Source: Gonocerus acuteangulatus (Eukaryota > Arthropoda > Insecta > Hemiptera > Coreidae). From it: a DNA stretch of 64,000 bases. The notes beneath the pieces are model-generated. The model had not been told where the DNA came from. It saw only the letters and a program-made list of their open reading frames with translations, and made no database searches. The stretch is from assembly GCA_946811695.1 (NCBI GenBank), contig OX328123.1, positions 150,431,851-150,495,850 on the forward strand, in the 5' to 3' direction. Each line of letters starts with the position of its first letter. Position 1 is the stretch's first letter. This document shows, in pieces, positions 11,117-22,672 of this stretch. Position numbers and translations under genes: made by a program.

Positions 11117-11811
11117 TAAAAAGCAATAAAAAACCAAGGGAAAGAGACAAAAATTACAAAAAGAACGACAAAAACCCGTTCATAAGAACAAAACAGACGT
11201 ATTTGATGTTTTAAGCATTTATTTCTCCGATTGACATAACCTAATCAAAAATAGTTTTAGAATCATTTTTGTAGATAATTTAGTAAGCTTTCAAATAGTT
11301 TCAATCCACTTACCACGATTTCCCAACCGTGTTCGAGATATTAATGAAAGTATACGAAGTTTCCAAAACTTTTCATATCTGTTCATAAAATATTTTATTC
11401 TAACCCTTCCTTAACTCCAAACGTAACATAACTTTCAACATATTAGTTTTAATAAAAGTAGAACATGCAGATAATGTTTCAACTGAATCCCGTTATTCTA
11501 AGTACCCAAACCAAAAACGGTATTCAAAAACTATTTTTCCAATTTTCTCGACAACGGTTAAAGCTATCGCCTTGAAAATGGTTTCATTCGTTTTTCTAGC
11601 CCAAGAAGCCTATAAAACGAGTACTTACAAGCTTATGAACTCAAAAACGTAAGCGTTACGATTTTTTCTGCGCGAATTTCGCCCCAAACGCCATCTTCCA
11701 GTGGGCGGATTTTGCTGGTTAACGAACTTGACCTTTCAAATTGGACGACAGATTTTTGTACCAAATTTCATCAAAATCGGACCATTCGTCTTCTATTTAG
11801 AGAGCGAACAG

Positions 11812-11864
<53 letters not shown>

Positions 11865-12004
11865 TATACATATATATATATATATACAAATTTGAACCAC
11901 CGTTATTTTCGGCAAAATTTTCTAGTCGGCACTTCCGGATTGTTTCATTGTATCAACCTTATAAGCGGGGTTCCTCCCTATGGCGGAGGGAGGAACCGCG
12001 CTAA
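11117..12004 (+). mobile_element. HINE copy C, 5'-truncated, tandem to copy B
   Basis: It starts directly after the CTAA end of copy B, in the same orientation but without the 5' terminus. The body follows copy B closely, with (TA)n at 11816-11855 and 11868-11886 and a 3' hairpin GGTTCCTCCC...GGGAGGAACC ending CGCGCTAA at 12004. The head-to-tail contact suggests a tandem array, as known for Helitron-class elements. Confidence 0.8.
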
Positions 12005-12423
12005 AAACAATGCAGGAACAAAAATCAAGAGCATATCGTTCTGATAATTTCAGAGTATATTCTGTTTTGATATCTATGAAATTAAGAGAGTTAGATACAT
12101 TTACGCAAAACTTGTTTCCGGACAAAAAGTAGTTAAAATGCAAACATAAAATGGCCGACAAAAAAAATTTAGAAACATTTTTTACTGCAGGTTTGAACAC
12201 ATCTAGTATAGGGGAATAACTGGTAAAATAAATTAGGAAAATCAAAAATGTCGAGCAACAAATTATATTCAGTTTGGGTGATTTCTAATGGATTGACCCT
12301 ATACTGAAAATAATACAAACGTAATAGACACATAATCTAATTTACTAATTTAATAAAATTTAGAACATGTAAAAAAAAATATATTTACATATTCTAAATT
12401 TAATTAAATTATTTATATATTTT

Positions 12424-12462
12424 AGTTGTTCGCAACTATGGCGCATCAACTGCTTGATGCGC
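12424..12462. other. Two adjacent perfect hairpins
   Basis: AGTTG-TTCG-CAACT (12424-12437) is followed after three bases by GCGCATCAA-CTGC-TTGATGCGC (12441-12462), a 9-bp stem with a 4-nt loop. No coding or terminator context is seen. It may be the end of an unrecognised element. Confidence 0.55.
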
Positions 12463-12589
12463 CTACAGAAGAAATACAATAAATAAAAACAATTATACAA
12501 GATGGTCATGTTTTTGCCATGTGTAGATGTTGACTTTAATTTCTCACAAAGTTGTATTTATATCTCTTTTATGTGAAACTAGCTGTTAT

Positions 12590-13050
12590 CCAGTGTGCCA
12601 TGCTCCACCTACTTTCTACCTAAGACTCTCCCCGAATCAGGATCTATCTACCTGTATACCCAGTTATGTCAAAATCGGTCAAACGGCATGAATTTGTTTA
12701 TATCTCTCTAGCAATTGGTGAAACAGCCAACAGAGGCCAGCATCACAACAATTCATAAAACAGCCCACAGAGGCCAGCAGCACAGCCTGCGACTAGACAG
12801 CTCTTATCATAGAAAGGCCAGCGCTCCTTAGTCAGACAGTGACTCTTGACATATGGTTGAATGGTTCTGTGTAGCCAATTTTTCTTGAACAAAACTTTTG
12901 ACCAAATTTTAAAATTTTACTATTTTGACCTAGCCTAGGAGATTTCTCGTATCAAGCCCTACCTGTGAGCCAAGTTCGGTTAAACGGTGTAGATTTTTTA
13001 AAGGAACAAACAGACGGACACCAGATTTTTATATATATAGATAAAATAAA
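12590..13050 (+). repeat. Unclassified interspersed repeat ending in TATATATATAGAT
   Basis: Phrases such as GTCAAAATCGGTCAAACGG and GTTCGGTTAAACGGTGTAGA followed by AACAAACAGACGGACACC and TTTTTATATATATAGAT are common 3'-end features of arthropod interspersed repeats. AGCCAACAGAGGCCAGCA and AGCCCACAGAGGCCAGCA form a short internal duplication. Class cannot be decided here. Confidence 0.45.
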
Positions 13051-13520
13051 ATAAATGAAATCAAGCGAAGTAAAATATTAGAGAAATTAAATAAGTAGGG
13101 TTTAGATTAAGTTTTAAAGGTTTACTTTCTTAAGCTAATCCAATAATTGTACTGTATTGACTGTCATCTGTGAGTAGTTGGTAGAGGAGAAGGTGGTAAT
13201 ATGAGCCCCCAATTTGTTTGTGCCTTTTTTTGTAATTCGTTCATAGAATTAACTACAATTATTTGTGAACATACTTATAAAATAAGAACTTTTTTCAGTG
13301 GCTTTAGGTATATGAAAATTTGACAAATGTCAATTTGTTATTAAATCTTTTCGTGCTGGTAATGTGGACCCCTAAGAAAGAGAAATAAAAGGACTTATGT
13401 ATGACATTTTCATTTATTAAAAAATCTTCAAAATGCATTACAAAGTAGAAAATAATTTATTAAATTATTTTAAGGAAAGCGTTATTAAGGAACCATTTAA
13501 TTGCTTTATGACTTTCTCTT
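13051..13520. other. AT-rich intergenic stretch, nothing recognised
   Basis: No coding motif, hairpin or repeat is visible up to the pogo relic. Confidence 0.4.
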
Positions 13521-13865
13521 CTATTTGCAAAAATTAGAAACGTAAATATCCTTGTCCGGGGGATAATCATGAACGGAGGTACAAAGGTTCTTTACTCTCA
13601 ATCCAATGATTCGCGGGATTTTACTTTGAACAGCTGCTATTCCAGTCTCGTCCACATTAAACACCCTATCAGCTGGATAGTTGTGTTTGGCGTACTCGGC
13701 TTTCTGGACATCAAAGAAATTGTCGATTGCTTCCATTAGCTATTGAAAACGATGTTGCAGCTGGTTTCAAAACAGACAAAACATTCTTGTGGCGATTCAT
13801 AAAGTGGTCGAACCAAGCTCTTCCAATGAAACCATCTCCTGTGAATGGATGCTCAATTCAAGAGT
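13521..13865 (-). pseudogene. pogo/Tigger-type DDE transposase fragment
   Basis: The minus-strand frame 13736-13521 reads DRVFNVDETGIAAVQSK. RVFNVDETG is the region around the first catalytic aspartate in pogo/jerky-type DDE transposases, usually followed by TVQ. Upstream, in a different frame, come HPFT...GRAWFDHFMNRHKN...KPAATS, which match the family's conserved W-F-x-x-F-x-x-R-H and P-E-A-T-S blocks. A frameshift near 13740 separates the two parts, and the catalytic domain ends soon after NVDETG. This is a dead fragment of roughly 115 codons from a protein of several hundred residues. Confidence 0.78.
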
Positions 13866-14115
13866 TGTATTGCAGTCTACAGTCGGTGAGGATGTGTGTA
13901 ATGGTAAGAGTTGTTATGCAGTATTGACATGTATGCCTTATCTTGACGTTAGGTAAGAGTGAGTCAGTCGCCAATGGCCTATCCTCAGCCGGCACAGGAC
14001 GACTTCTTCTCGTCTGTTACTTCTGCTACTTGAGGGCCATTTATGAATTGTTTCTTTAATTTCTCTCAACTTAATATTTGTTGTCCTGTACCATGTCTCC
14101 TGCCATATTTTTGAT
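13866..14115 (-). pseudogene. Jockey-type LINE, C-terminal region relic
   Basis: On the minus strand WQETWYRTTNIKLREIK is followed by RREEVVLCRLRIGHWRLTHSYL, then after a frameshift CQYC...HILTDC. This matches the region after the RNase H domain in the intact frame at 29377-30288 (RWQEMW, EEVLLARLRLGHTRLTHSYL, CATC...HIFEEC). It abuts the pogo fragment and is 5'-truncated and disrupted. Confidence 0.75.
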
Positions 14116-14429
14116 TATTTCATTAAATTATTAAATTACAATATGTGTCTATTAAGTTTGTATATATTTCTATATTTTATGTATATTATTACACATAAAA
14201 TACAGAAATAAGACGCCCGAACAATTTTTATTATTTGTTATTTGTAGAATATAATGTATATTATAGAATACAATGTTATAATACACATACAATGTAAATC
14301 GTACAAATAATAAAACGTACAAATAATAAAAATTGTACGGGGGGGGGGGTCTTCACGTAGCCCATTGAGCAGAACCTGTAATTAGGCTGTAAAACCACTA
14401 TTTGAGTTAGTTTCTCTAAAAGTTCTTGC

Positions 14430-14800
14430 AAAAAAAAAAGAAAAAAAAAAAAAAAAAAAAAAAAAACCAGTCCCGTAACAGGCCACGAGGGCCCTGAGTT
14501 GCAGATACTTTAGAGATATCTGATTCGCGTCCATACGGCACACTAGGGAGATAGTGTGGACAGTACTATGTTCCGGCCGCCTGATTTTCCCCTTGGCTGC
14601 TTCGACTGTTAGAGTCATTAGCACCCAAGGTACTCATTATTAATTAAAGGCTGGGTTGGCCTAGGGACGGTCAGGGAGGCCGAATTCAACCCATGAACGA
14701 AGACACTAGAAGAAAAAATCTCTAGTGCTTGCTCGGGATTTGAACTCAGGTCCTCCAGGATATGAGTCCAGTGCTCAACCACTGAGCTAACCTCGCCCCC
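14430..14800 (-). mobile_element. tRNA-derived SINE (family B), full length, T tail on sense strand
   Basis: The minus-strand head is GGGGGCGAGGTTAGCTCAGT with A box TTAGCTCAGTGG, B box GAGTTCAAATCCC and a CAT anticodon position. The body contains TTCGGCCTCCCTGACCGTCC and ends GGCCTGTTACGGGACTGG, followed by a run of T on the sense strand (A on the plus strand, 14430-14466). Other copies are at 23728, 25411 and 43715. The body and multicopy nature exclude a functional tRNA gene. Confidence 0.88.
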
Positions 14801-14943
14801 TTGTTCTTGAAGGAAAGGAAAATTTTTAAATTATTTAACAATTTCTGTTGATTTACCTTCTGGCTTGATTACAAAAATCATTGATATATTGGATCACCTT
14901 TCAAGAAGAAAACCCGATCTCGTTATCCCTTGAAAGAAGTCAT

Positions 14944-14947
<4 letters not shown>

Positions 14948-15009
<62 letters not shown>
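14948..15009. repeat. Poly(T) tract, about 62 nt
   Basis: An uninterrupted T run. It may be the remnant of a retroelement tail, but adjacent sequence does not identify one. Confidence 0.9.
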
Positions 15010-15011
<2 letters not shown>

Positions 15012-15361
15012 TAAAAAAATTTTAAACGTATTCTTTATATCCCTTTGATATAAAAGTATTGGAGTTTCCTTTGAGAATGGGCCAGTGGATTGGATTGGAA
15101 GGGTGTTTGACTTTCAGAGATTGGATGGCAAACATTTGCCAGGCAAGGAGATAAAGCCTTCTAATACTACCTCATTAGAGTGCCGGTCGTTCCTTCCAAA
15201 ATCCAGACATAAAAATCCGGAGGGGGTGAAATTGCTTTTCTTTTCGGTGTTCGAAAAAGGGTTTACACCCAGTAGGACGGTGCTTTTTATATTACCGTTT
15301 ATTTATTCAACGCCGATTTGCTAGGGTGAAATTAATGGGTAATACTACCTTGTGCGATTCA

Positions 15362-15466
15362 AAAGCGGTCGATCCCCACCGGCGGCCGGAATTTTCTCAT
15401 CTCACGGCTGGTTGGGAAAAATCCTCGCTGCACCCTGGATGTCGGCGCTAATGGCCCAGATGTCAC
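15362..15466 (+). mobile_element. SINE family A, 5'-truncated
   Basis: It starts within the B-box region (GCGGTCGATCCCCACC) and continues with GGAATTTTCTCATCTCACGG and CACCCTGGATGTCGGCGCTA, the body and tail of the element at 4034. Confidence 0.75.
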
Positions 15467-15656
15467 ATTCTTGAATTCCTATTCAAGAATATATATATTT
15501 GTATATAGGAAGAAAAGAGACTTCTATCGACGCTACTAATAGGGACCGGATTTTTAGTATAAAATAAGCATCCAATTAGGTTTTTACAACAGCCATTATA
15601 GATTTTTTAGGTGATAAAAATGTTTTAGTTGGTTAAAAAAAAAATAAAAAAACCTT

Positions 15657-16430
15657 CTCCTAACCAGCAGAATCCGTCTACCGGAACATGTTTTTTGGAG
15701 CGAGATTCGTGCGAAAAAAATTGTTACGCTTACATCATATGCTTGTAAGTAAACGTTTTATCGGCTTCTTGGCCTAGGAAAACGAAAGAAACCATTTTTA
15801 AGGCGATACCTTAATAGTTTTCGAGACAAGTGGAAAAATAGTTGTTGAATCAAGTTTTTGTTTTGGGTACTCAGAATCATGGGAATCAGTTAAAATATTT
15901 GCTGCATGTTTGAAATGCATATAAACAAAGATTTTTAAATTTTGGTTACGTTTGGAGTTAAGGAAGGATTAGAATAAAATATTTTATTAATAGACATGAA
16001 ACGTTTTGGGACCTTCGTATATTTTCCTTAATCTCTCGAAAACAGTTAAGAATCTTCGCAAGCGGAAGGTTGCCATTTGAAAGCTTAATAAATGCTCTAC
16101 AAAAAGGCGAGGAGAATAGGAAAAATAAGTGCTTAAAACTTTAAATGTGTTAGTTTTGTTCTTTGGAACGGGGTTTTGTCTTTGTTTAAATCACTTTTTA
16201 ATTGATTTTTTTGTTTTTTTTTAGATTGCAATTATTTGTGAAATTAGTATTATTGTAAAAGGAAATAAGAAAGAGCAAGTAGTGTGTTTCTTGGGCGTAC
16301 CTTGACAAGGCTAGGGAGTTTTTCTGTCAGGTTACCCAAAATTATAACTTTTTCAATTTCAACCTTTCCAAATGACTGTAGTGATAAGAACGGTAACACG
16401 CTAAGATGAAGAAGTTCCTGCAAGACTTAA
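15657..16430 (-). mobile_element. HINE copy E, 3' end missing
   Basis: In reverse orientation it begins at AACCAGCAGAATCCG, just upstream of where the (TA)n tract should lie. It runs through the conserved body and ends with AACACGCTAAGATGAAGAAG and TTCCTGCAAGACTT, the family 5' end. The hairpin and microsatellite are absent. Confidence 0.75.
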
Positions 16431-16472
16431 TTTTCCCATTTGACCCAGCTCAATCCAATCTTCTATGCAAAT

Positions 16473-17617
16473 CCCTCCCATCGCGGACATTAAACATCGG
16501 AGGTTAAATTACTAATCCCTCCCATCGCGGACATTAAACATCGGAGGTTAAATTACTAATCCCTCCCATCGCGGACATTAAACATCGGAGGTTAAATTAC
16601 TAATACCTCCCATCGCGGACATTAAACATCGGAGGTTAAATTACTAATCCCTCCCATCGCGGACATTAAACATCGGAGGTTAAATTACTAATCCCTCCCA
16701 TCGCGGACATTAAACATCGGAGGTTAAATTACTAATCGCTCCCATCGCGGACATTAAACATCGGAGGTTAAATTACTAATCCCTCCCATCGCGGACATTA
16801 AACATCGGAGGTTAAATTACTAATCCCTCCCATCGCGGACATTAAACATCGGAGGTTAAATTACTAATCCCTCCCATCGCGGACATTAAACATCGGAGGT
16901 TAAATTACTAATCCCTCCCATCGCGGACATTAAACATCGGAGGTTAAATTACTAATCCCTCCCATCGCGGACATTAAACATCGGAGGTTAAATTACTAAT
17001 CCCTCCCATCGCGGACATTAAACATCGGAGGTTAAATTACTAATCCCTCCCATCGCGGACATTAAACATCGGAGGTTAAATTACTAATCCCTCCCATCGC
17101 GGACATTAAACATCGGAGGTTAAATTACTAATCCCTCCCATCGCGGACATTAAACATCGGAGGTTAAATTCCTCCCATCGGGGACATTAAACATCGGAGG
17201 TTAAATTACTAATCCCTCCCATCGTGGACATTAAACATCGGAGGTTAAATTACTAATCCCTCCCATCGCGGACATTAAACATCGGAGGTTAAATTACTAA
17301 TCCCTCCCATCGCGGACATTAAACATCGGAGGTTAAATTACTAATCCCTCCCATCGCGGACATTAAACATCGGAGGTTAAATTACTAATCCCTCCCATCG
17401 CGGGCATTAAACATCGGAGGTTAAATTACTAATCCCTCCCATCGCGGACATTAAACATCGGAGGTTAAATTACTAATCCCTCCCATCGCGGACATTAAAC
17501 ATCGGAGGTTAAATTACTAATCCCTCCCATCGCGGACATTAAACATCGGAGGTTAAATTACTAATCCCTCCCATCGCGGACATTAAACATCGGAGGTTAA
17601 ATTACTAATCCCTCCCG
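16473..17617. repeat. 44-bp satellite, about 26 copies, highly homogeneous
   Basis: The unit CCCTCCCATCGCGGACATTA continues into AACATCGGAGGTTAAATTAC and TAAT, 44 bp in all. It repeats about 26 times with very few substitutions. One unit near 17171 has lost 8 bp and carries CGGGG instead of CGCGG. The near-identity implies recent amplification or conversion. The 44-bp period matches the array at 261-520, but the sequences are unrelated. Confidence 0.97.
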
Positions 17618-18829
17618 TGGAATATTGTAAATTGTATTGAGAGTAGGAGTTATGTCTGCCTTCTATGGCACAAAAAATAAAATATTAGAAGTTCGAGATC
17701 AACAATATTTATATAAATGTATGTTTGTAAAATACTCTATGAAGAGGAACAGAATAGATCCAAACCGTTCAGAGAATTACAGAAAATAGTTACTTATGAG
17801 CATGTTTGGCTACAAGAACAATAATAATAATAATATATTAGCTCAGCATAAAAAATTGTATTTATTGCAAAATAAAACAACAAGAAAAGAAGATGATTCA
17901 TTATTTGTGATCTGTAATTTTGGCAACTCTTTTACCTAAAGCTCCAATTTTTATGTATTTTATTTTTTAGTTTACACTAATGGGAATTGTTTTGTTGAGT
18001 GCTGGACACATTCTCCTATGCTGAATTACCTGTCCCTTAACAAAAATACTATTTAAATAAATTCAAGTGCCTTATTTTGGAATTTCAGATGAGGAATACA
18101 TGCAAATAATAACGTATTTTGACAGAGAACTACTTGACGCATCGAAATCCCGTTTGCACGGTTCTTCCTTGTTTTGTTAGTACATTTTAAAAGTATAATG
18201 CAAAATATGATAATTGTAAAGAGGAAACTCTTCCCTTCAAAGGCCTATTTGAGCCCTTAGATGTGTTATTTTCTCATTTTCAAGTGCAGTTTATCGACGA
18301 GAACTACAACTTTGCCCCTATGAATAATGTTGATATCCCAACCCGTTTAGTAGTTATTTCTCTTTTGGCCCGCTTATCTGGGCCACCCGGTATATACATA
18401 GACATAAACAGGCCGTTTTCTAAAACCAAAAAAGCAAGCCATTCTTTGGGATAGACATACCAGGACCAAATAATCTTCGAATCAATGAAAAGAACAAGGT
18501 ATTTCCAAACGAATTGAAGATTTCAATAAGAAGGCACTGCGATTTTTGCTGAGCGTCTGACTAAAATACTCCGAACGAGCAAGACGGGAGAGTGACTGGG
18601 CGCCGTGGCTGTCGGCGTTTTTTTCTACCGGCTCCAGGCCATGAATCACAGAGAGTATTTTCAGGAGCACTGATATTTGGTACTCTAGAATATAGGGGCT
18701 GGTCACTAAGTAGCATTCTGTAAATGTATTGGGGCCCAACATGCCCATATTGGAATTATTTCGGGGGGGGGACCATTTCCGGGGTATGTAATACTAACAA
18801 TTTAGAACTTGGAATAGTTTTAGGCAACA
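17618..18829. other. Intergenic stretch, nothing recognised
   Basis: Short frames at 18263-18454 and 18482-18748 have no recognisable motif. No transposon end is evident. Confidence 0.4.
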
Positions 18830-18997
18830 GCCAACGGCCACAGCCACGTTGAATACACCGGTTCCCGTAGATCACCGAAGTTAAGCAACGTCGGGCGTGG
18901 TCAGTACCTGAATGGGTGACCGACCACATGCTGTTGGCATTATAAAAGGGTGGCAACCTGTAGATAGCCCAGCGCTAATAGCCAAATAGTTGATGCA
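18830..18997 (+). mobile_element. 5S-rRNA-derived SINE
   Basis: The head follows animal 5S rRNA: GCCAACGGCCACAGCCACG, ACACCGGTTCCCGTAGATCA, the A-box region AAGTTAAGCAACGTCGGGCG, and GAATGGGTGACCGACC. It lacks part of the 5S 3' domain but retains GCTGTTGGCAT. A tail follows with GGTGGCAACCTGTAGATAGC and AGCGCTAATAGCC. The fused tail shows a SINE (SINE3 type), not a 5S gene. The tail runs directly into an hAT-MITE fragment. Confidence 0.88.
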
Positions 18998-18998
18998 C

Positions 18999-19157
18999 CG
19001 TTTTAGGCAACTAAAACGCTATTACACGTAAAATAGATAATTTTTATAAAACTAAATGATCTAATTTAATTTATTTTTAAGGGTTTTATGACACATATTT
19101 ACCATTAAAGAAAAATTTCGGGGGGGGGGGCTGCAGCCCCCCTTTCATACGCCCATG
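18999..19157 (-). mobile_element. hAT-type MITE fragment, same family as 8810
   Basis: Read in reverse it starts CATGGGCGTATG, then a G run complement, and contains CCCTTAAAAATAAATTA and GCGTTTTAGTTGCCTAAAAC, as in the copy at 8810-9061. The distal end is lost at the junction with the 5S-derived SINE. Confidence 0.8.
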
Positions 19158-19587
19158 ATGCTAGCAATGAACCAATAATTCAGGTCAGATATCAAATAAC
19201 ATATGGTTGAAGAAATGGCAAATTGTTAATATAATATCTCTGAGGTCTAAAGAAGTTCAATATATTTTCCAGTGTTGGTGTGTTAAATATTATAGAGAAG
19301 TGCTTTATCAAAAAATTATATACTTTATAATGTTTACATTTACAACATTGCCCATTACCAAATTTGTTTACTGCTGCTCCGGACTTAATAAAAAATGGTG
19401 CAGTCTTAAAAATTGTTTAGCTCAAGAAAGAACCAATTCTTGAGAATATAACGCACACTACTCTATAAAGTGCTATATGTATTTAATTTGAGAGAATATT
19501 TAAAATAATTGTTAAATTTTCAGGTTTGAGAAGACATACTCCGAAGCAAAAAAAGTTTTACATTTGCTTCAAACATAATAAGTAAAT

Positions 19588-20334
19588 TTCTATCATATGT
19601 AAAGCTGTGTCATCTATCTATGTAAATTACTATCATATGTAAAGCTGTGTCATCTATCTATGTAAATTACTATCATATGTAAAGTTGTGTCATCCATCTA
19701 TGTAAATTACTATCATATGTAAAGTTGTGTCATCTATCTATGTAAATTTTTATTATATGTAAAGCTGTGTCATCTATCTATGTAAATTTCTATTATATGT
19801 AAAGCTGTGTCATCTATCTATGTAAATTACTATCATATGTAAAGCTGTGTCATCTATCTATGTAAATTACTATCATATGTAAAGTTGTGTACTCTATCTA
19901 TGTAAATTACCATCATATGTAAAGCTGTGTCATCTATCTATGTAAATTACTATCATATGTAAAGTTGTGTCATCTATCTATGTAAATTACTATCATATGT
20001 AAAGCTGTGTCATCTATCTATGTAAATTACTATCATATGTAAAGTTGTGTCATCCATCTATGTAAATTACTATCATATGTAAAGTTGTGTCATCTATCTA
20101 TGTAAATTTTTATTATATGTAAAGCTGTGTCATCTATCTATGTAAATTTCTATCATATGTAAAGTTGTGTCATCTATCTATGTAAATTACTATCATATGT
20201 AAAGTTGTGTCATCTATCTATGTAAATTACTATCACATGTAAAGCTGTGTCATCTATCTATGTAAATTACTATCATATGTAAAGCTGTGTCATCTATCTA
20301 TGTAAATTTCTATCATATGTAAAGCTGTGTCATA
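19588..20334. repeat. 40-bp satellite, about 19 copies
   Basis: Unit TGTAAATTACTATCATATGT followed by AAAGCTGTGTCATCTATCTA recurs every 40 bp with scattered variants (TTTTTATTATATGT, AAAGTTGTGT). Blocks of several units appear to be duplicated together. Both flanks are unique AT-rich DNA. Confidence 0.96.
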
Positions 20335-20654
20335 TGAGCGTAAAATCTCATTAATACAATATTCTTAGCAACACATTAAAACTTAGAAATGATATGGGTA
20401 TATTTAAGTTTATAGAAATAGCCGAGTGACTAAATCATTAGATCACACTCTAACAAAACAGAGTGATAATTATATTTCCATTGGTGTACAACAATCGTGC
20501 AGATTCTTACTTCTACGCATTAGGACTGCGCAGTTTAACGTTGTTGTTTTTATTTACTATTCTTTTACCCAGCCAATAATCAAAATCTTTAATAAAACTA
20601 AAGTTTATTATTTTGACTTTATTTTTCAAGTTTGCAGTTAATGTAATTTTTTTT

Positions 20655-20812
20655 AAGTCGCATCGACTTCTTGACTATCCATCTTTCGGAAACATAGTGG
20701 GAAATTCTCCAGCGAGCGTATTGCTGAAAAATCAACCTTCCACAGGTGGAATTCGAATCCACATCTCGCCAAAGTAATCAGTGTGCCAGCTGCTGGGCCA
20801 GGGGTAGGCCCA
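20655..20812 (-). mobile_element. tRNA-derived SINE (family C), probable
   Basis: On the minus strand TGGCCCAGCAGCTGG resembles an A box and GTGGATTCGAATTCC a B box at about the right spacing. A body ends in GTCGATGCGACTTAAAAAAA. Only one copy is seen here, so the call rests on promoter-like boxes and the A-rich end. Confidence 0.5.
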
Positions 20813-20928
20813 ATCTGTTGTCATTATTTCCTTCTAATTGTTATCAAATTTTCCTTCGATCAGCAATAGAGAAAGTGTGATGAAAAGGTAGAAAAATGGC
20901 TTTCAGTAAAAAAATTTATTAGTAATAT

Positions 20929-20975
20929 TTGGCGCTAATGGCCAAGTCAATGTGCCGTAAAAAAAAAAATAAAAG
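20929..20975 (+). mobile_element. SINE tail fragment
   Basis: TTGGCGCTAATGGCCAAGTC is followed by AATGTGCCGT and a poly(A) run. This is the tail shared by the family A and 5S-derived SINEs, without a head. Confidence 0.6.
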
Positions 20976-21230
20976 AAAAAATAACAATAGGTATTTGTCA
21001 TCTAGTACCTTAATGATTCATTCTTATTTGAAACTTATGGAGAATATTTTGAAAACACTAGTTTACCAATCTTGAACAAATTCTAAGACAAAGAGATTGG
21101 GGAAATATGATTTTACTGACGATAGAATTTCCATTTCCTCAAGCGCAAAACCCCCGCATAAAAGTTTTTAAATTCAGCGTGTCTGGCAACTACATATTCA
21201 AGACAAACCCCTAATCTAGTAATTATTACA

Positions 21231-21234
<4 letters not shown>

Positions 21235-21313
<79 letters not shown>
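21235..21313. repeat. (TA)n joined to (GA)n microsatellite
   Basis: About 48 bp of TA repeats changes directly to about 31 bp of GA repeats. The derived frames are low-complexity artefacts. Confidence 0.95.
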
Positions 21314-21316
<3 letters not shown>

Positions 21317-21558
21317 CAATTATATTAATAAACTTCTAAAAAAAAAAAAAAAATAATAATAATGATGATTTCAAAGCATGAAGGGAAACATAATTGATCC
21401 TTAAAAATTAAAAAATAATTTAATTAAAACTTACGCCTTAAATCTAAAGCCCAAAAAATATGTTTAATGTGTAAATTATTTCAGCATTTGTAGTATAAAT
21501 AAGAGTATACAGGCGCATACTAACTGTAGACATATAATCTTTTTAATTTGAGCATACA

Positions 21559-21560
<2 letters not shown>

Positions 21561-21634
<74 letters not shown>
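21561..21634. repeat. (TA)n microsatellite
   Basis: About 74 bp of uninterrupted TA with no HINE sequence recognised on either side. Confidence 0.95.
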
Positions 21635-21636
<2 letters not shown>

Positions 21637-21659
21637 CATAAAACGCTTGTATATTCATA

Positions 21660-22440
21660 TGTATACGTTAACGTATTTACCTTACCTATATACTTAGTTT
21701 ATTCCTGCATACGATTAAATGATATTCTAAATGTTTACAATTAAATTAACAATAATGTCCAAATAAATGATCGAATGATAACATACTTTCAAAACATACC
21801 TGTGTCAATAACTTCCCAGCTGATAAGGACGGACGCAGTAGTTTTGGAGAGAGCCTAAAAGAGAAACTGGCAGTAGTACGAACAGACGGACGGCACTAGT
21901 CGGACTGAACCACAGCCAAGTAGGAGGGGGTACCTCGGAGTTCGGAGTGGGGACCTCGGGTACATCGTCAGGTAAAGGACAGCATCCGCCACGTGTGTAG
22001 CACCTGTCATTTTATGTTTTAGGGGTGGAATAGGGGAGAGGAGTTCCTACATGGTTTAGTAATACGGTTGGGAGAACACAGATTCGACATAACTTCTAAG
22101 GCAGTTCAAGAGAATTCATTCTGTTGGATATGAAGAATTTTTTATTTATTCGGGCTCCGCAGCGATTGGGATTTGCTCTTCTTTAAAGAACAAGCAAATG
22201 AAATATGTCCACAAGTATCAGTAACTCAGAGAACTAAATACAACAAAAGTTTGAAGAGAACAAAAAACAAAATTTATCAGATTTTTGTACAGAATTAAAT
22301 ATTATACATTATTAACAGAAGTTCTATTTGCACCATTGTAAACTACTAACATTATTTAATGATTTATTGAGCCATAAACCACGCAACATTTTTGTGGTGC
22401 CCAAGTAAAATCAAAAGATATTAAGTTATCAAAACAAAGA
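21660..22440. other. Intergenic stretch with a GC-richer island
   Basis: 21810-21990 is more GC-rich than its surroundings (GGACGGACGCAGTAG, AACAGACGGACGGCAC). No domain, promoter or repeat partner is seen in the window. Confidence 0.35.
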
Positions 22441-22458
22441 AAAAGTTTTCTTAGAAGG

Positions 22459-22672
22459 TGTGATGGTGTTGATCGCTTTCACCGCTGCCACCAGTGTGAT
22501 GGAGATTCGGGGGCTCAGAATGAAAGGCAGCGTGTAAGTAGTAGCGTGTATTGATAGGACAACTGGCCTGGACGGGATGCAGAGCCCCCGAATCTCCATC
22601 ACATTGGTGGCAGCGGTGAAAGCGATCAACACAATCACATTGGTGGCGGCGGTAAAGCGATCAACACCATCA
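22459..22672. repeat. Inverted repeat with a PBS-like core
   Basis: GTGATGGTGTTGATCGCTTT and GGAGATTCGGGGGCTC on the left recur reversed at 22581-22672, where the right side holds one and a half extra copies of the GTGGCAGCGGTGAAAGCGATC block. ACATTGGTGGCAGCGG on the right arm resembles an LTR end followed by the primer-binding site seen in the Gypsy element at 57640. That resemblance may be coincidental. Confidence 0.7.

Noticed and set aside
10752..11129. Open frames of alternating Ile-Tyr or similar across (TA)n tracts (also near 8033, 21113, 28159, 37128, 50569, 53261)
   Set aside because: They are translations of microsatellites. TA repeats have no stop in some frames, and no domain or exon context is present.
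16473..17617. CRISPR array
   Set aside because: Units are contiguous with no unique spacers, and the context is eukaryotic. The same holds for the other regular arrays.
18830..18950. Functional 5S rRNA gene (also 44028)
   Set aside because: Part of the 3' domain is missing and a SINE tail with poly(A) follows.
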